Shown here: positions 7,359 to 15,376 of the stretch, piece by piece
How the letters are laid out: each line of letters opens with the position of its first letter
Numbering within the stretch: position 1 is the stretch's first letter
Source of the DNA: an uncultured Clostridia bacterium
Lineage (GTDB): Bacteria; Bacillota; Clostridia; TANB77; CAG-508
Reading direction: 5' to 3'
Assembly: GCA_934120045.1 (NCBI GenBank)
Contig: CAKOTF010000003.1
Coordinates: 62,001 to 126,000, forward strand
DNA: 64,000 nucleotides
Notes under the pieces: model-generated
The model's database searches: none
The model's input: only the letters and a program-made list of their open reading frames with translations
Told to the model about the DNA's origin: nothing
Translations under genes and position numbers: made by a program

Positions 7359-9104
7359 ATGAAGACAAAGTTAATTTTTATCTTAATAATGATAATTTTA
7401 ATATTGCAATATTTTTGCTTTTTTACTAAAACATTTGCAGTAAATCAAACAATTAGTCAAGATATAGAAAATATAGATTCAAATACATATCCACAAATAA
7501 AAGAAATGATACAAAATTTAAAAAATGAACATCCAAATTGGAATTTTAAAATATTATATACAGATTTAGATTGGAATGAGGTAATTGAAAATGAATATGT
7601 AGGACATGGTTCATCACCAAGAAACTTAGTACCAACAAGTAGTTCATATTCAGGAGAATGGATATGTCCTATTTGTGGTAATGCAACATATGATTCAGGA
7701 AAATGGCATTGTGCATCACAATCAGCATTAAAATATATGATGGACCCAAGAAATTCATTAAATTCATCAGATATTTTTCAATTTTTAGAATTAACATATA
7801 CAGATTATAAAATTGAAACAATACAAGCAATGTTAAAAAAATATGATTTTTGGAATAAGGAATCATATATAAATACAATTATAGAGGCATCAAAAAAACA
7901 TAATGTAAATGTTTATTATGTAATTGCAAGAATGCTACAAGAACAAGGAAATGGAACATCACCATTAGTAAAAGGAGAAGGATACAAAGGACAATATGTT
8001 GGATATTATAATGTATTTAATATAGGCGCTAGTGGAAAAGGAAATGACAATCTTATATTAAGTGGACTTTCTATAGCTGAGCAAGGAAAATGGACTTCAA
8101 TTGAATTATCAATTGAAGGAGGTATTGAATTTATCTCAAAAGGATATATTAATAGAGGACAAAATACAATGTATCTTCAAAAATTTGATGTTGATAGTTC
8201 AGAAGCAGGATTATATTGGCATCAATATCAACAAAATATAATGGCCCCACAAAATGAAGGAACAAAATTAAGAGTAGCATTTGAAGAATGTGAGTCACTA
8301 GATATGGATTATACATTTATAATTCCAGTATATAAAAACATGCCAGATACAGCATGCGAAAGACCAAATACAGATAATAATGAAGCTCCTGAAATAGACA
8401 GTAATTTAGTTAAATGTAATGCAAATCCAAGTTTAAGATTAAGAGATAACCCAAATGGAACATATATTGGAGAAAAAATATATCTAAATGAGGTTGTAAC
8501 AGTAATTGAAAAAGCAACAGAAAAAGTTGCAGGTACATATTGGGATTTGGTTAGAAAATCAAATGGTGTAGAAGGATATGCTGCAAGATCAACATCTGAT
8601 GATGAGCCTGTATATAAATTATATTTAGTTCCAGTAAAAGAAGATAATGGAAAAGATACTCCTGATAATCCAACACCAGATGTTCCAGAAAATCCTGATG
8701 ATGAAAATAAAGAAATTGTAGAAAATGAAAAAATAAGAACAAATAATACTACAAATGAAATAACATCAATTCCAAATTCAACAATCGCAGATTTAAAAGA
8801 ATTATTAGGAGCAGAAATAGTTGTAAAAAATTCAAATGGTGAAGTAGTTTCAAACGAATCAAATCTTGCAACAGGTTATGTTGTAAATGATAAATATACA
8901 ATTTCAGTTCTTGGAGATGTAAGTGGAGATGGAGTTGTAGATGCAAGAGATTCATTAAGAATTTTAAAATATGCAGTTGGAACATATGAATTAAATAATG
9001 AATATGCAAAATCAGCGGACCTAAACAAAGATGGAATAATTGATGCAAGAGATTCATTAAGAATTTTAAAATATGCTGTAGATACTTATAAAATAGAATT
9101 ATAA
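7359..9104 (+). CDS. Secreted glucosaminidase with SH3 and dockerin domains
   Basis: This 581-residue protein starts behind AGAGGAG and carries a signal peptide (about 1-27). Residues 30-320 are an endo-beta-N-acetylglucosaminidase (LytD/GH73-like) region with an inserted CPICG...C patch near 98-112; the likely catalytic part includes MLQEQGNG and YYNVFNIGASG. A bacterial SH3 domain follows (about 345-410: LRLRDNPNG), then an Asp/Pro/Asn linker. The last 66 residues form a dockerin: two calcium-loop repeats, DVSGDGVVDARD and DLNKDGIIDARD, each followed by SLRILKYAV. Such autolysins cut the glycan strand of peptidoglycan. The dockerin implies docking to a cohesin, and the next gene supplies a candidate. 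The promoter carries a Spo0A box. Confidence 0.87.
   Translation: MKTKLIFILIMIILILQYFCFFTKTFAVNQTISQDIENIDSNTYPQIKEMIQNLKNEHPNWNFKILYTDLDWNEVIENEYVGHGSSPRNLVPTSSSYSGEWICPICGNATYDSGKWHCASQSALKYMMDPRNSLNSSDIFQFLELTYTDYKIETIQAMLKKYDFWNKESYINTIIEASKKHNVNVYYVIARMLQEQGNGTSPLVKGEGYKGQYVGYYNVFNIGASGKGNDNLILSGLSIAEQGKWTSIELSIEGGIEFISKGYINRGQNTMYLQKFDVDSSEAGLYWHQYQQNIMAPQNEGTKLRVAFEECESLDMDYTFIIPVYKNMPDTACERPNTDNNEAPEIDSNLVKCNANPSLRLRDNPNGTYIGEKIYLNEVVTVIEKATEKVAGTYWDLVRKSNGVEGYAARSTSDDEPVYKLYLVPVKEDNGKDTPDNPTPDVPENPDDENKEIVENEKIRTNNTTNEITSIPNSTIADLKELLGAEIVVKNSNGEVVSNESNLATGYVVNDKYTISVLGDVSGDGVVDARDSLRILKYAVGTYELNNEYAKSADLNKDGIIDARDSLRILKYAVDTYKIEL
8940..9076 (+). repeat. 35-nt direct repeat inside the dockerin
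   Basis: Identical 35-nt segments at 8940-8974 and 9042-9076 encode DARDSLRILKYA in the two dockerin half-repeats. The repeat unit is 102 nt (34 codons). Flanking bases differ, so identity is confined to the calcium-loop end and helix. Confidence 0.85.
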
Positions 9105-9122
9105 AGAGAGAGAGGAATAATT

Positions 9123-10607
9123 GTGAAAAAAAAGATATTTAACATATTACTTATAGCAATATTTTCAATTTTAATTTTAGAAACAAAAGTTAATGCTTCA
9201 AATATTGTTTCAACAGATAAGCAAGTTAATTCTGGTGATGGAAATGTAACAATATCAATAACTTCAAAAGAAACATTAGGAGCTTATAACTTGGAATTGG
9301 TTGATAATTCAGGACTTGAATTAGTCAGTTCTAGTGCTGGTCCAAGTGGAACAGCAAATGGAGCCAAAATATCAGGAGCTTCAGCAACAGGAATAACGGA
9401 TTTAGGAAGTTATATATTTAAAGTGCCAACAGTAACATCAGATACAACATATAAGATAAAATTTAGAATTACTGGAATGGCAAATGTCAATGATGAAGAT
9501 TTACCTAATGTTGATAATAATGCAATATTAACAGTAAAAGCTCCAAAAACAGAGGCACCAACAGAAAATAATAACACAAATAATAATACATCAAATAATG
9601 CAGGGAGTTCAAACAATAATAGTTCAAATAATAATAGTACAACAAAGTCATCTGAAGCAAGATTAAGAGATTTAGGCTTAAATCCAAAACAATATGATTT
9701 TAAAGGATTTAAATCAGATACATATCAATACAATGTAGAGGTTCCAAATGAAGCCGAAAAAGTATATATATATGCAACAACTAAAGACTCAAATGCAAAA
9801 GTAAAATCAGGAGATGGAAATATTACATTAAATGAAGGAGAAAATAAAGTTGAAATTGTAGTTGTTGCAGAAGATGGAAAAACAAAGAAAACATATACAT
9901 TAAATATTACAAGGAAAGTCGGAGAACAAACAACTACACCAGTAGAAGAACCAGTAATAGATGAACAACCACAAACAGACTCAACAACAGCTTCAACAGC
10001 AGAAGAAACTTCATCAGCAACAATTTCAGAAAATGCAAAAATAACAACTTCAACAACAAAAACAGAAAGTACATCAACAAAAAGTGAAAAGCAACAAATT
10101 GTAGGAAAAGTTAATTGGTTAAAACCAGAAACTTGGGGACAAGAACAATATATATTAGTTGCAGTTTTAGCATTTTTAATATTAACAATAATAGTTTCAA
10201 TAATATTAAAAATAAAAATCAAAAAAGATGAAGAAGAAGAAATTGAGTTTCCAGGTGCAGAAGAACTAGATAGAGCAATGTTTGAACATCAAGAATTATC
10301 AGATAATGGAAATATAGGTGATAATTATTATAATGATGATATGAATGATGAAAATCCATATAGTACAAACTTTAATGATGATTATTATAATGATGATAAT
10401 AGTCAATATAATGAAGAACAAAGAAATGCTCAGCCAGTAGAAGTAGAATATAAAGAAGAAAATACTTCTAATGATTATAATGCTAATGTATCAGAGAAAA
10501 ATGATGAAGACATAGAAAGAAAAAGAATGCTTGAAGAATATTTTGCAGGTCAAGATGGAAAAGACACAAAAGTTAAAAGAACAAAAACTAAAGGAAAACA
10601 TTTTTAA
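9123..10607 (+). CDS. Membrane protein with cohesin-like and cadherin-like domains
   Basis: Start is GTG behind GAGAGAGG, 18 bases after the dockerin gene, so the two form one operon. The 494-residue product has a signal peptide (1-25), a cohesin-like beta domain (about 26-140: VSTDKQVNSGDGNVTISI and LGAYNLELV), an Asn/Ser linker (about 145-180), a cadherin-like beta-sandwich (about 180-263, starting ARLRDLGL), a Thr/Ser-rich stretch, one transmembrane helix (about 344-364) and a 130-residue acidic Asn/Asp/Tyr-rich cytoplasmic tail ending in basic residues. The cohesin call is from fold-like sequence features, not a database match. The pairing with a dockerin enzyme suggests that it displays the glucosaminidase on the membrane. 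Confidence 0.75.
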   Translation: MKKKIFNILLIAIFSILILETKVNASNIVSTDKQVNSGDGNVTISITSKETLGAYNLELVDNSGLELVSSSAGPSGTANGAKISGASATGITDLGSYIFKVPTVTSDTTYKIKFRITGMANVNDEDLPNVDNNAILTVKAPKTEAPTENNNTNNNTSNNAGSSNNNSSNNNSTTKSSEARLRDLGLNPKQYDFKGFKSDTYQYNVEVPNEAEKVYIYATTKDSNAKVKSGDGNITLNEGENKVEIVVVAEDGKTKKTYTLNITRKVGEQTTTPVEEPVIDEQPQTDSTTASTAEETSSATISENAKITTSTTKTESTSTKSEKQQIVGKVNWLKPETWGQEQYILVAVLAFLILTIIVSIILKIKIKKDEEEEIEFPGAEELDRAMFEHQELSDNGNIGDNYYNDDMNDENPYSTNFNDDYYNDDNSQYNEEQRNAQPVEVEYKEENTSNDYNANVSEKNDEDIERKRMLEEYFAGQDGKDTKVKRTKTKGKHF

Positions 10608-10611
10608 AATA

Positions 10612-10636
10612 AAAACGGCTCACTGAGTCGTTTTTT
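10612..10636 (+). terminator. Terminator of the cohesin-like gene
   Basis: Hairpin AAAACGGCTC / GAGTCGTTTT followed by a T run, immediately downstream of the stop. Confidence 0.8.
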
Positions 10637-10651
10637 GTAGATACAATAAAA

Positions 10652-10678
10652 AAGAAAACATTCTAAAATGTTTTCCTT
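10652..10678 (-). terminator. Terminator of rpmE
   Basis: Stem AGAAAACATT / AATGTTTTCC with loop CTAA directly downstream of rpmE on the minus strand, followed by a T-rich tract. Confidence 0.75.
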
Positions 10679-10679
10679 T

Positions 10680-10880
10680 TTATGCAAGACCATATTTTTT
10701 CTTAAATTTATCTGCTCTACCACCTTTAGTGTCAAGTCTTAAGTTACCAGTCCAATATGGATGACATTTTGAGCAAACATCAACTTTTAAATCTTTTTTT
10801 GTAGAACCAACTTCTATAACATTACCGCAAGCACATGTAATAGTTGTTTGATTATATGCTGGATGTATTCCTTCTTTCAT
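10680..10880 (-). CDS. rpmE: 50S ribosomal protein L31 (zinc-binding form)
   Basis: The product is 66 residues starting MKEGIHPAYN, the normal L31 N-terminus. A longer frame starts at GTG 10892, but that codon is inside the AGAGGTG ribosome site. The zinc ligands CACG and CSKCHPYWTG are present, so this is the zinc-containing (C+) paralogue. It ends with a GRADKFKKKYG motif typical of L31. The gene is monocistronic and closed by a hairpin. Confidence 0.95.
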   Translation of the reverse strand: MKEGIHPAYNQTTITCACGNVIEVGSTKKDLKVDVCSKCHPYWTGNLRLDTKGGRADKFKKKYGLA

Positions 10881-10957
10881 TTGCAAATTCACCTCTTTCT
10901 TACAATAGTAATTTTTGCCTTTTATTATATTACCATATCTTTATACTTTTTTCAAGC

Positions 10958-11128
10958 TTATTTGTTTAAATTTTTATTTTCTTCTTGATTAATTTGATTT
11001 ACATATGTTGCAGAAGCTTCTAATTCAGTATTTAAAGATGCTTTTTTCACAAGCTTATTCATAATATTAAAAATACAAGCAACTATTAAAATAAATAATC
11101 CTATTTTTTTCCAATATTTAGCTAACAT
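10958..11128 (-). CDS. Small single-pass membrane protein
   Basis: A 56-residue frame behind AAAGGAGA (7-nt spacing to ATG 11128). The product has a basic start (MLAKYWKKI), a hydrophobic segment (about 10-22), then KLVKKA and a polar Glu/Asn-rich tail. No family is recognised. The ribosome site and codon use support translation. It fills most of the gap between rpmE and the VanW-like gene (10881-11260), in which I see nothing else. It may share a transcript with rpmE, which lies 77 bases downstream on the same strand. Confidence 0.6.
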   Translation of the reverse strand: MLAKYWKKIGLFILIVACIFNIMNKLVKKASLNTELEASATYVNQINQEENKNLNK

Positions 11129-11260
11129 AATAAAATCTCCTTTAAAAATTTAATACATAACAATTATACGTTTTTTTTATTGATTTGTCAATATTTTTTG
11201 AGGTTTTGGACAAAATAAAGTCAAGAAAAAATATATTATACAAGGAAGGAAAAATATTAA

Positions 11261-11902
11261 ATGAAAAAAATTTTTTTGTTTATAGTGTTAATTGGAATTA
11301 TGTTAGGAATAGGTATATGGATTTTTAAAACAAATAATGATAGTCCAAATTATCAAGCCAAAAGAAGTAGCACAAATCAAAATAATCTAGATGAGATTGA
11401 TATTAAGTCAACACAAAATACAACAGATACACAACAAGTGACAGAACAAAAAGAAATTGCAAATTTTTCTACAAAAATTCATAATAAAGAAGAAGCAAGA
11501 CAAAATAATATACGAATAACATGTAATTCATTAACAAATACAGAAATAAAACCAGGAGAAACATTTTCATTTTGTAATACAGTAGGTAAAGCAACCAAAG
11601 AAAAAGGATATCAAGAAGCAGATATATATGTTGATGGGGAGAAAAAGCAAGGTCTTGGTGGAGGAAATTGTCAAGTAAGTACAACATTATATAATGCAGT
11701 TATTCAAGTAGATGGGTTAGAGATTATAGAAAGACATGAACATAGTGGATATGTACCATATATAGAAAAAGGAAAAGATGCGGCAGTAGCATATGGAAGT
11801 TACGATTTTAAATTTAAAAATAATACAAATGATACAATAAAGATTATTATGGAGAGTGATGAAAGGAATATAACGGCAAAAATAGTAAAGATTGTATATT
11901 AA
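11261..11902 (+). CDS. VanW-like family protein
   Basis: The 213-residue protein has a signal or anchor helix (about 4-21), a 40-residue Gln/Thr/Asn-rich spacer, and a VanW domain (about 65-190). Recognisable signatures are IKPGETFSFCNTVG, a GLGGGNCQVSTTLYNAV motif and RHEHSGYVPY. VanW domains occur in many Gram-positive extracytoplasmic proteins and their biochemical role is not settled, although links to peptidoglycan have been proposed. It starts 10-11 bases behind an AAGGAAGG ribosome site. No vanH/vanA ligase genes occur here, so there is no evidence for a glycopeptide-resistance role. Confidence 0.85.
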   Translation: MKKIFLFIVLIGIMLGIGIWIFKTNNDSPNYQAKRSSTNQNNLDEIDIKSTQNTTDTQQVTEQKEIANFSTKIHNKEEARQNNIRITCNSLTNTEIKPGETFSFCNTVGKATKEKGYQEADIYVDGEKKQGLGGGNCQVSTTLYNAVIQVDGLEIIERHEHSGYVPYIEKGKDAAVAYGSYDFKFKNNTNDTIKIIMESDERNITAKIVKIVY

Positions 11903-11920
11903 AAAGAAATGTGATATAAT
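11892..11920 (+). promoter_or_regulatory. Promoter of the VanX-like gene
   Basis: TTGTAT (11892-11897), 17-bp spacer, TATAAT (11915-11920). It overlaps the end of the VanW-like gene. Confidence 0.7.
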
Positions 11921-11940
11921 ATAAGTATATTAATGTATAT

Positions 11941-11982
11941 AGAATTAAGAAAAAATAAGAGTGATTGCTCTTACTTAGTTCT
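11941..11982 (+). other. Leader hairpin of the VanX-like gene
   Basis: The 80-nt leader folds into a two-part hairpin: outer AGAATTAAG / CTTAGTTCT (one G-T pair) and inner TAAGAG / CTCTTA, with an A-rich bulge. No U-tract follows, so it is not a simple terminator; it ends about 12 bases before the AAAGGAG site. Confidence 0.45.
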
Positions 11983-12004
11983 ATGCCAAAAGGAGACAGG
12001 CTAT

Positions 12005-12892
12005 ATGAAAAAAATTACAATGGCAGTTGTGACCATGATTTTGGTCATGATAATGGCACTTTCTGCAAATGCAGAAGGCACAGAATTTGTGGGTTGTGCA
12101 ATTCGGACGACTCATGCAACATCTGCAACTAATGGAAGTAATTCCATTGTGTTAGCAGAAGATAATGTTTTCACTGTTATTGGTGAAAACAATGGTCAGT
12201 TTGCAATCGATGTGAATGGTGAAAATTATTGGCTTGATTCTAGTGACGTTTTTATCAATGTTAAGGATTATATTCCTAGCATTGAGGTAGATCTGGTAAT
12301 GGCAGATAAGGCTATTTTCCAAATGGCTGGTGAAGGAATTCCTGGTCTTTGGGGTGAAAAGTTTTATCACAGAACTGGTTCTGAAAACGGAACTGAAGCA
12401 TGGCTTACAGTTGCAACTGCCAAGAAATTGGCAAAAGCACAAGAAATTTTCCTAAATGATGGTAAGTGCATTGTGGTCTATGACGCATATAGACCATATT
12501 CGGTTACAAAGGAATTTCAGAGAGCTTATAGAGCATATTTGGACACTAAATCTTCTTCTTTTAAAAAGAAGTGGTTTGGCACTCTGGGTGAGAGTTGGTT
12601 TCTTGCACAGAAGGCAAGTGCACATAACTATGGGATTGCAATTGATTGTAGTCTACGTGATTTGAAAACTGGTAATATCATGGATATGCCTACTGCAATG
12701 CATAATCTTGATTATCGCTCTGCAGAGTATAATTGGGTTAATGTTGATGCACCTGCTTGTGAAAATGCAAGATATCTTGCGCGAGTAATGAAACAGGCTG
12801 GTATGAAAACTTTAAAGTCTGAGTGGTGGCACTTCCAGGATTGTAAGACTCCTGACCGAAACAAGGTTGCACCTATTGATATTCAGAACTGA
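12005..12892 (+). CDS. Secreted VanX-like D-Ala-D-Ala dipeptidase (M15D)
   Basis: The start used is ATG 12005, ten bases behind AAAGGAG; a longer frame starts at 11933 inside the leader hairpin. The 295-residue protein has a signal peptide (1-23), an SH3-like N-terminal part (about 25-85) and an M15 peptidase domain (about 95-285). Zinc and catalytic motifs are intact: SAHNYGIAIDCSL (SxHxxGxAxD), a VYDAYRP arginine motif, and EWWHF. Enzymes of this type release D-Ala from D-Ala-D-Ala. Codon use (many CTG, CAG, GTC-type codons) is clearly less A/T-biased than the neighbours, and the gene has its own promoter and terminator, suggesting acquisition or a distinct history. It follows a VanW-like gene, but no resistance cluster is present. 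Confidence 0.83.
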   Translation: MKKITMAVVTMILVMIMALSANAEGTEFVGCAIRTTHATSATNGSNSIVLAEDNVFTVIGENNGQFAIDVNGENYWLDSSDVFINVKDYIPSIEVDLVMADKAIFQMAGEGIPGLWGEKFYHRTGSENGTEAWLTVATAKKLAKAQEIFLNDGKCIVVYDAYRPYSVTKEFQRAYRAYLDTKSSSFKKKWFGTLGESWFLAQKASAHNYGIAIDCSLRDLKTGNIMDMPTAMHNLDYRSAEYNWVNVDAPACENARYLARVMKQAGMKTLKSEWWHFQDCKTPDRNKVAPIDIQN

Positions 12893-12899
12893 CACAAAG

Positions 12900-12931
12900 C
12901 AAGAGGTTGACGAAAGTTGACCTCTTGTTTT
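12900..12931 (+). terminator. Terminator of the VanX-like gene
   Basis: Stem CAAGAGGT (12900-12907) with ACCTCTTG (12920-12927), followed by TTTTGT. Confidence 0.8.
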
Positions 12932-13050
12932 GTATATATAATAAAAAATTTATTCTTATACTATAAAAATAAGAATAAATTAAAAACTTTTTGACTACAA
13001 TATATAAAAGCATGTACAACATGCCAAATAAAGTGAAAGGAATGTAAAAA

Positions 13051-13491
13051 ATGAAAGTTAAAGAATGTATGTGTGCAAATGTATGTTGTGTAAACCCAGA
13101 GACAAAATTAACAGAAGTAGCTAAATTAATGGAAAAAAATAGAATTGGTTGTGTTCCAGTATGTGATAGTTCAAACTATTTAGTAGGATTAATAACAGAT
13201 AGAGACATTATATTAAGAAGTTTAGCATGTGACAAACAAGCACAAAATACAACTGCAAGTGAAATAATGACATGCAATGTTTGCACATGTAATCAAGATG
13301 ATGATGTAAAAAATGCAGAACAAAAAATGGCTGAAAATCAAATAAGAAGAATACCTGTTGTAGATAATAATAAAATTGTTGGAATGTTAACATTAGGAGA
13401 TCTTGCTAAATACAGTCAAGAGACAGGAAAAGACAATTTTAATAACACATTTGAAGAAATTTGCGATTGTGGAAATAAAAACAATCGTTAA
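13051..13491 (+). CDS. Two-CBS-domain protein with extra cysteines
   Basis: This 146-residue protein consists almost entirely of two CBS motifs (about 8-60 and 74-128), with the typical GLITDRDI and GMLTLGDLA ends. CBS pairs bind adenosine nucleotides and act as energy or redox sensors. Unusual are the clustered cysteines: CMCANVCC at the start, CNVCTC at the beginning of the second motif and CDCG at the end, eleven in total with single ones at 34, 38 and 56. They suggest a metal- or redox-responsive variant. Single gene with an AAAGGAA ribosome site; the hairpin at 13501-13522 closes it. The target is unknown. Confidence 0.85.
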   Translation: MKVKECMCANVCCVNPETKLTEVAKLMEKNRIGCVPVCDSSNYLVGLITDRDIILRSLACDKQAQNTTASEIMTCNVCTCNQDDDVKNAEQKMAENQIRRIPVVDNNKIVGMLTLGDLAKYSQETGKDNFNNTFEEICDCGNKNNR

Positions 13492-13500
13492 TAAATGAAA

Positions 13501-13522
13501 AGCAGTTCTTAATAGAACTGCT
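13501..13522 (+). terminator. Hairpin behind the CBS gene
   Basis: Perfect 9-bp stem AGCAGTTCT / AGAACTGCT with loop TAAT. There is no U-tract, so termination may be weak and the permease gene may be partly co-transcribed. Confidence 0.55.
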
Positions 13523-13542
13523 ATACATAGAAAAGAGGTAAA

Positions 13543-14631
13543 ATGTCAGAAGATTTAAACTATATTTGTACTATGATAAGAAGAATAATAAATATAGTTT
13601 TAATAATATTAGGAGTGTATTTTGGAATCAAATTAGCAATATTTTATATGCCATTTTTAATAGCATTTGTAATTTCACTCATTATAGAGCCTGCTATAAG
13701 GTTTTTTATGAATAAAACAAAATTAAATAGAAAAACAAGTTCTATAATAATATTTATAATAGTATTTGCAATAATAATTGGGTCGGTTACATGGGCAATA
13801 ATTTCATTAATATCAGAATCAACTAATTTATTGCAAATGCTTAATTTATATATAAACAAAGCATATACACAAGTTCAAGAAAGTATAAGTAAGCTAAATA
13901 TAGAAAAATTAAGTGTATCAAAAGACATCATAAACATGTTTCAAAATACATCACAAGAAATATTAGTAAAATTATCAAATTGGATGACACAATTTTTAAC
14001 AAATTTAATAGAAATAATAACATCAATTCCAGCAATAGCAATATATGTAGTAATAACAATAATGTCATTATATTTTATGTGTACAGATAAAATATATATG
14101 TTAGATTTGCTAGAACATCACATGCCACAAAAATGGATACGTAAATTGGGAAAACATATAAGAGAAATAACTTTTAGTTTAGGAGGATATTTAAAAGCAG
14201 AAGCTACATTAATATTAATATCATTTATTATATCTGTAATAGGATTATATTTATTAAAAATAATAGGAATGGATATAAAATATCCATTATTAATAGCATT
14301 AGCAATAGGATTTGTTGATGCACTTCCAATATTAGGGTCTGGAACAGTAATGGTACCATGGGCAATAATATCAGCATTAAATGGAGATTTAAAACTAGGT
14401 ATATCAATAATTGTTTTGTGGATTATAATGTCAGTTGTAAGGCAATTTCTAGAACCAAAAATAGTAAGTGGAAAAATTGGAATACATCCAATATTTACTT
14501 TAATAGCAATGTACACAGGATTTAAACTAATAGGTGTAATGGGAATGTTGGTAGGACCAATTGTTTTAATAATATTAAAAAGTATATTTGCAAAAGAAAT
14601 TGATGAAGGATTTTATAATAGATTTTTCTAA
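13543..14631 (+). CDS. AI-2E family (YtvI-like) membrane permease
   Basis: A 362-residue polytopic membrane protein starting behind GAGGTAAA. It has the PF01594 (AI-2E transporter) layout: two N-terminal helices, a helical hairpin segment, and several C-terminal helices with the conserved DALPILGSGTVMVPWA and PHFT-like IHPIFTLIAMYTG motifs. The closest familiar relatives in spore formers are YtvI-type sporulation integral membrane proteins, of unknown transport activity. A later start at residue 12 is possible because the first eleven residues are less hydrophobic. The gene stands between the CBS protein and a DUF1980-like gene on the same strand. Confidence 0.8.
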   Translation: MSEDLNYICTMIRRIINIVLIILGVYFGIKLAIFYMPFLIAFVISLIIEPAIRFFMNKTKLNRKTSSIIIFIIVFAIIIGSVTWAIISLISESTNLLQMLNLYINKAYTQVQESISKLNIEKLSVSKDIINMFQNTSQEILVKLSNWMTQFLTNLIEIITSIPAIAIYVVITIMSLYFMCTDKIYMLDLLEHHMPQKWIRKLGKHIREITFSLGGYLKAEATLILISFIISVIGLYLLKIIGMDIKYPLLIALAIGFVDALPILGSGTVMVPWAIISALNGDLKLGISIIVLWIIMSVVRQFLEPKIVSGKIGIHPIFTLIAMYTGFKLIGVMGMLVGPIVLIILKSIFAKEIDEGFYNRFF

Positions 14632-14694
14632 AAATGTTCTTTTTTTATAATAAGCTCATAAACTTAAATAAATAAATTTAAGTGGAGGGCTTTT

Positions 14695-15246
14695 ATGCAT
14701 ATATATAATATAAAAATAAATGGAGGAAAAGCACTAAAGATTATTATTATATTATTGTCATTGTTTATGCTTATTGTATTTTTATTTAGTATATATAAAA
14801 TATTTTTTTCAAGTGGAAAATTCTTTGTAAAAGATAGAATAGAACAGAATGAAATAAAAGAAATTAATGCAGATGAATATACTAATATATTACAAGCAGT
14901 ACATGATGATTTAGATTCATATATTGGTTTAAAAATAAAGTTTACAGGATATGTTTATAGAGTATTAGACTTCAATGAAAATCAATTTGTATTAGGAAGA
15001 GACATGTTAATAAACGCTGAAAACAATCAATCAGTAGTTGTTGGATTTTTATGTGAAAACAAAGAAACAAAGCACTTTGAAAATGATGAATGGATTGAAA
15101 TTGTTGGGGAGATTACAAAAGGAAAATATCATAATTCTGAAATTCCTATAATAAAGGTAACAGAGATAAAAAAAGTTGATATGCCTGAAAATATATTTGT
15201 ATTACCACCAAATAAAACATATATTCCAACAAGTGGAATATTATAA
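14695..15246 (+). CDS. Membrane-anchored DUF1980-like protein
   Basis: The 183-residue product has one N-terminal membrane helix (about 15-37) and a soluble C-terminal domain (about 60-180). Its core, ILQAVHDDLDSYIGLKIKFT, GYVYRV and NQSVVVGFLC, resembles the C-terminal DUF1980 domain of the YcgQ proteins, which pair with YcgR-type permeases and look like an OB-fold. The ending PPNKTYIPTSG also fits. It lacks the usual N-terminal transmembrane domain of YcgQ and no permease partner is adjacent. Start is five bases behind GGAGGG. Function unknown. Confidence 0.65.
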   Translation: MHIYNIKINGGKALKIIIILLSLFMLIVFLFSIYKIFFSSGKFFVKDRIEQNEIKEINADEYTNILQAVHDDLDSYIGLKIKFTGYVYRVLDFNENQFVLGRDMLINAENNQSVVVGFLCENKETKHFENDEWIEIVGEITKGKYHNSEIPIIKVTEIKKVDMPENIFVLPPNKTYIPTSGIL

Positions 15247-15269
15247 TCTACATAAAACATAAAAAAGTA

Positions 15270-15298
15270 TTGCAAATAGAGAAAAATTGTAATATAAT
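15270..15298 (+). promoter_or_regulatory. Promoter of the PhoH gene
   Basis: TTGCAA (15270-15275), 17-bp spacer, TATAAT (15293-15298), followed by a leader of about 70 bases with a short imperfect hairpin near 15316-15340. Confidence 0.65.
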
Positions 15299-15376
15299 AT
15301 TGGCATACAAATATGATATTCCTATGTATACATGGGAAATATACTTTGTAAATTTTTATTAAGGAGTGAAATCTCT

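Noticed and set aside
8749..9057. Long minus-strand frames within the dockerin and other genes
   Set aside because: They consist of Leu/Ile/His-rich translations typical of the antisense of A/T-rich coding DNA, with no ribosome sites.
7359..10607. A cellulosome locus
   Set aside because: There is one dockerin and one cohesin-like domain and no glycoside hydrolase for plant polymers; the enzyme is a peptidoglycan hydrolase.
11261..12892. A vancomycin-resistance cluster, because VanW-like and VanX-like genes are adjacent
   Set aside because: No vanH, vanA/B ligase or vanRS genes are present, codon use differs between the two genes and a promoter separates them; both families are common outside resistance clusters.
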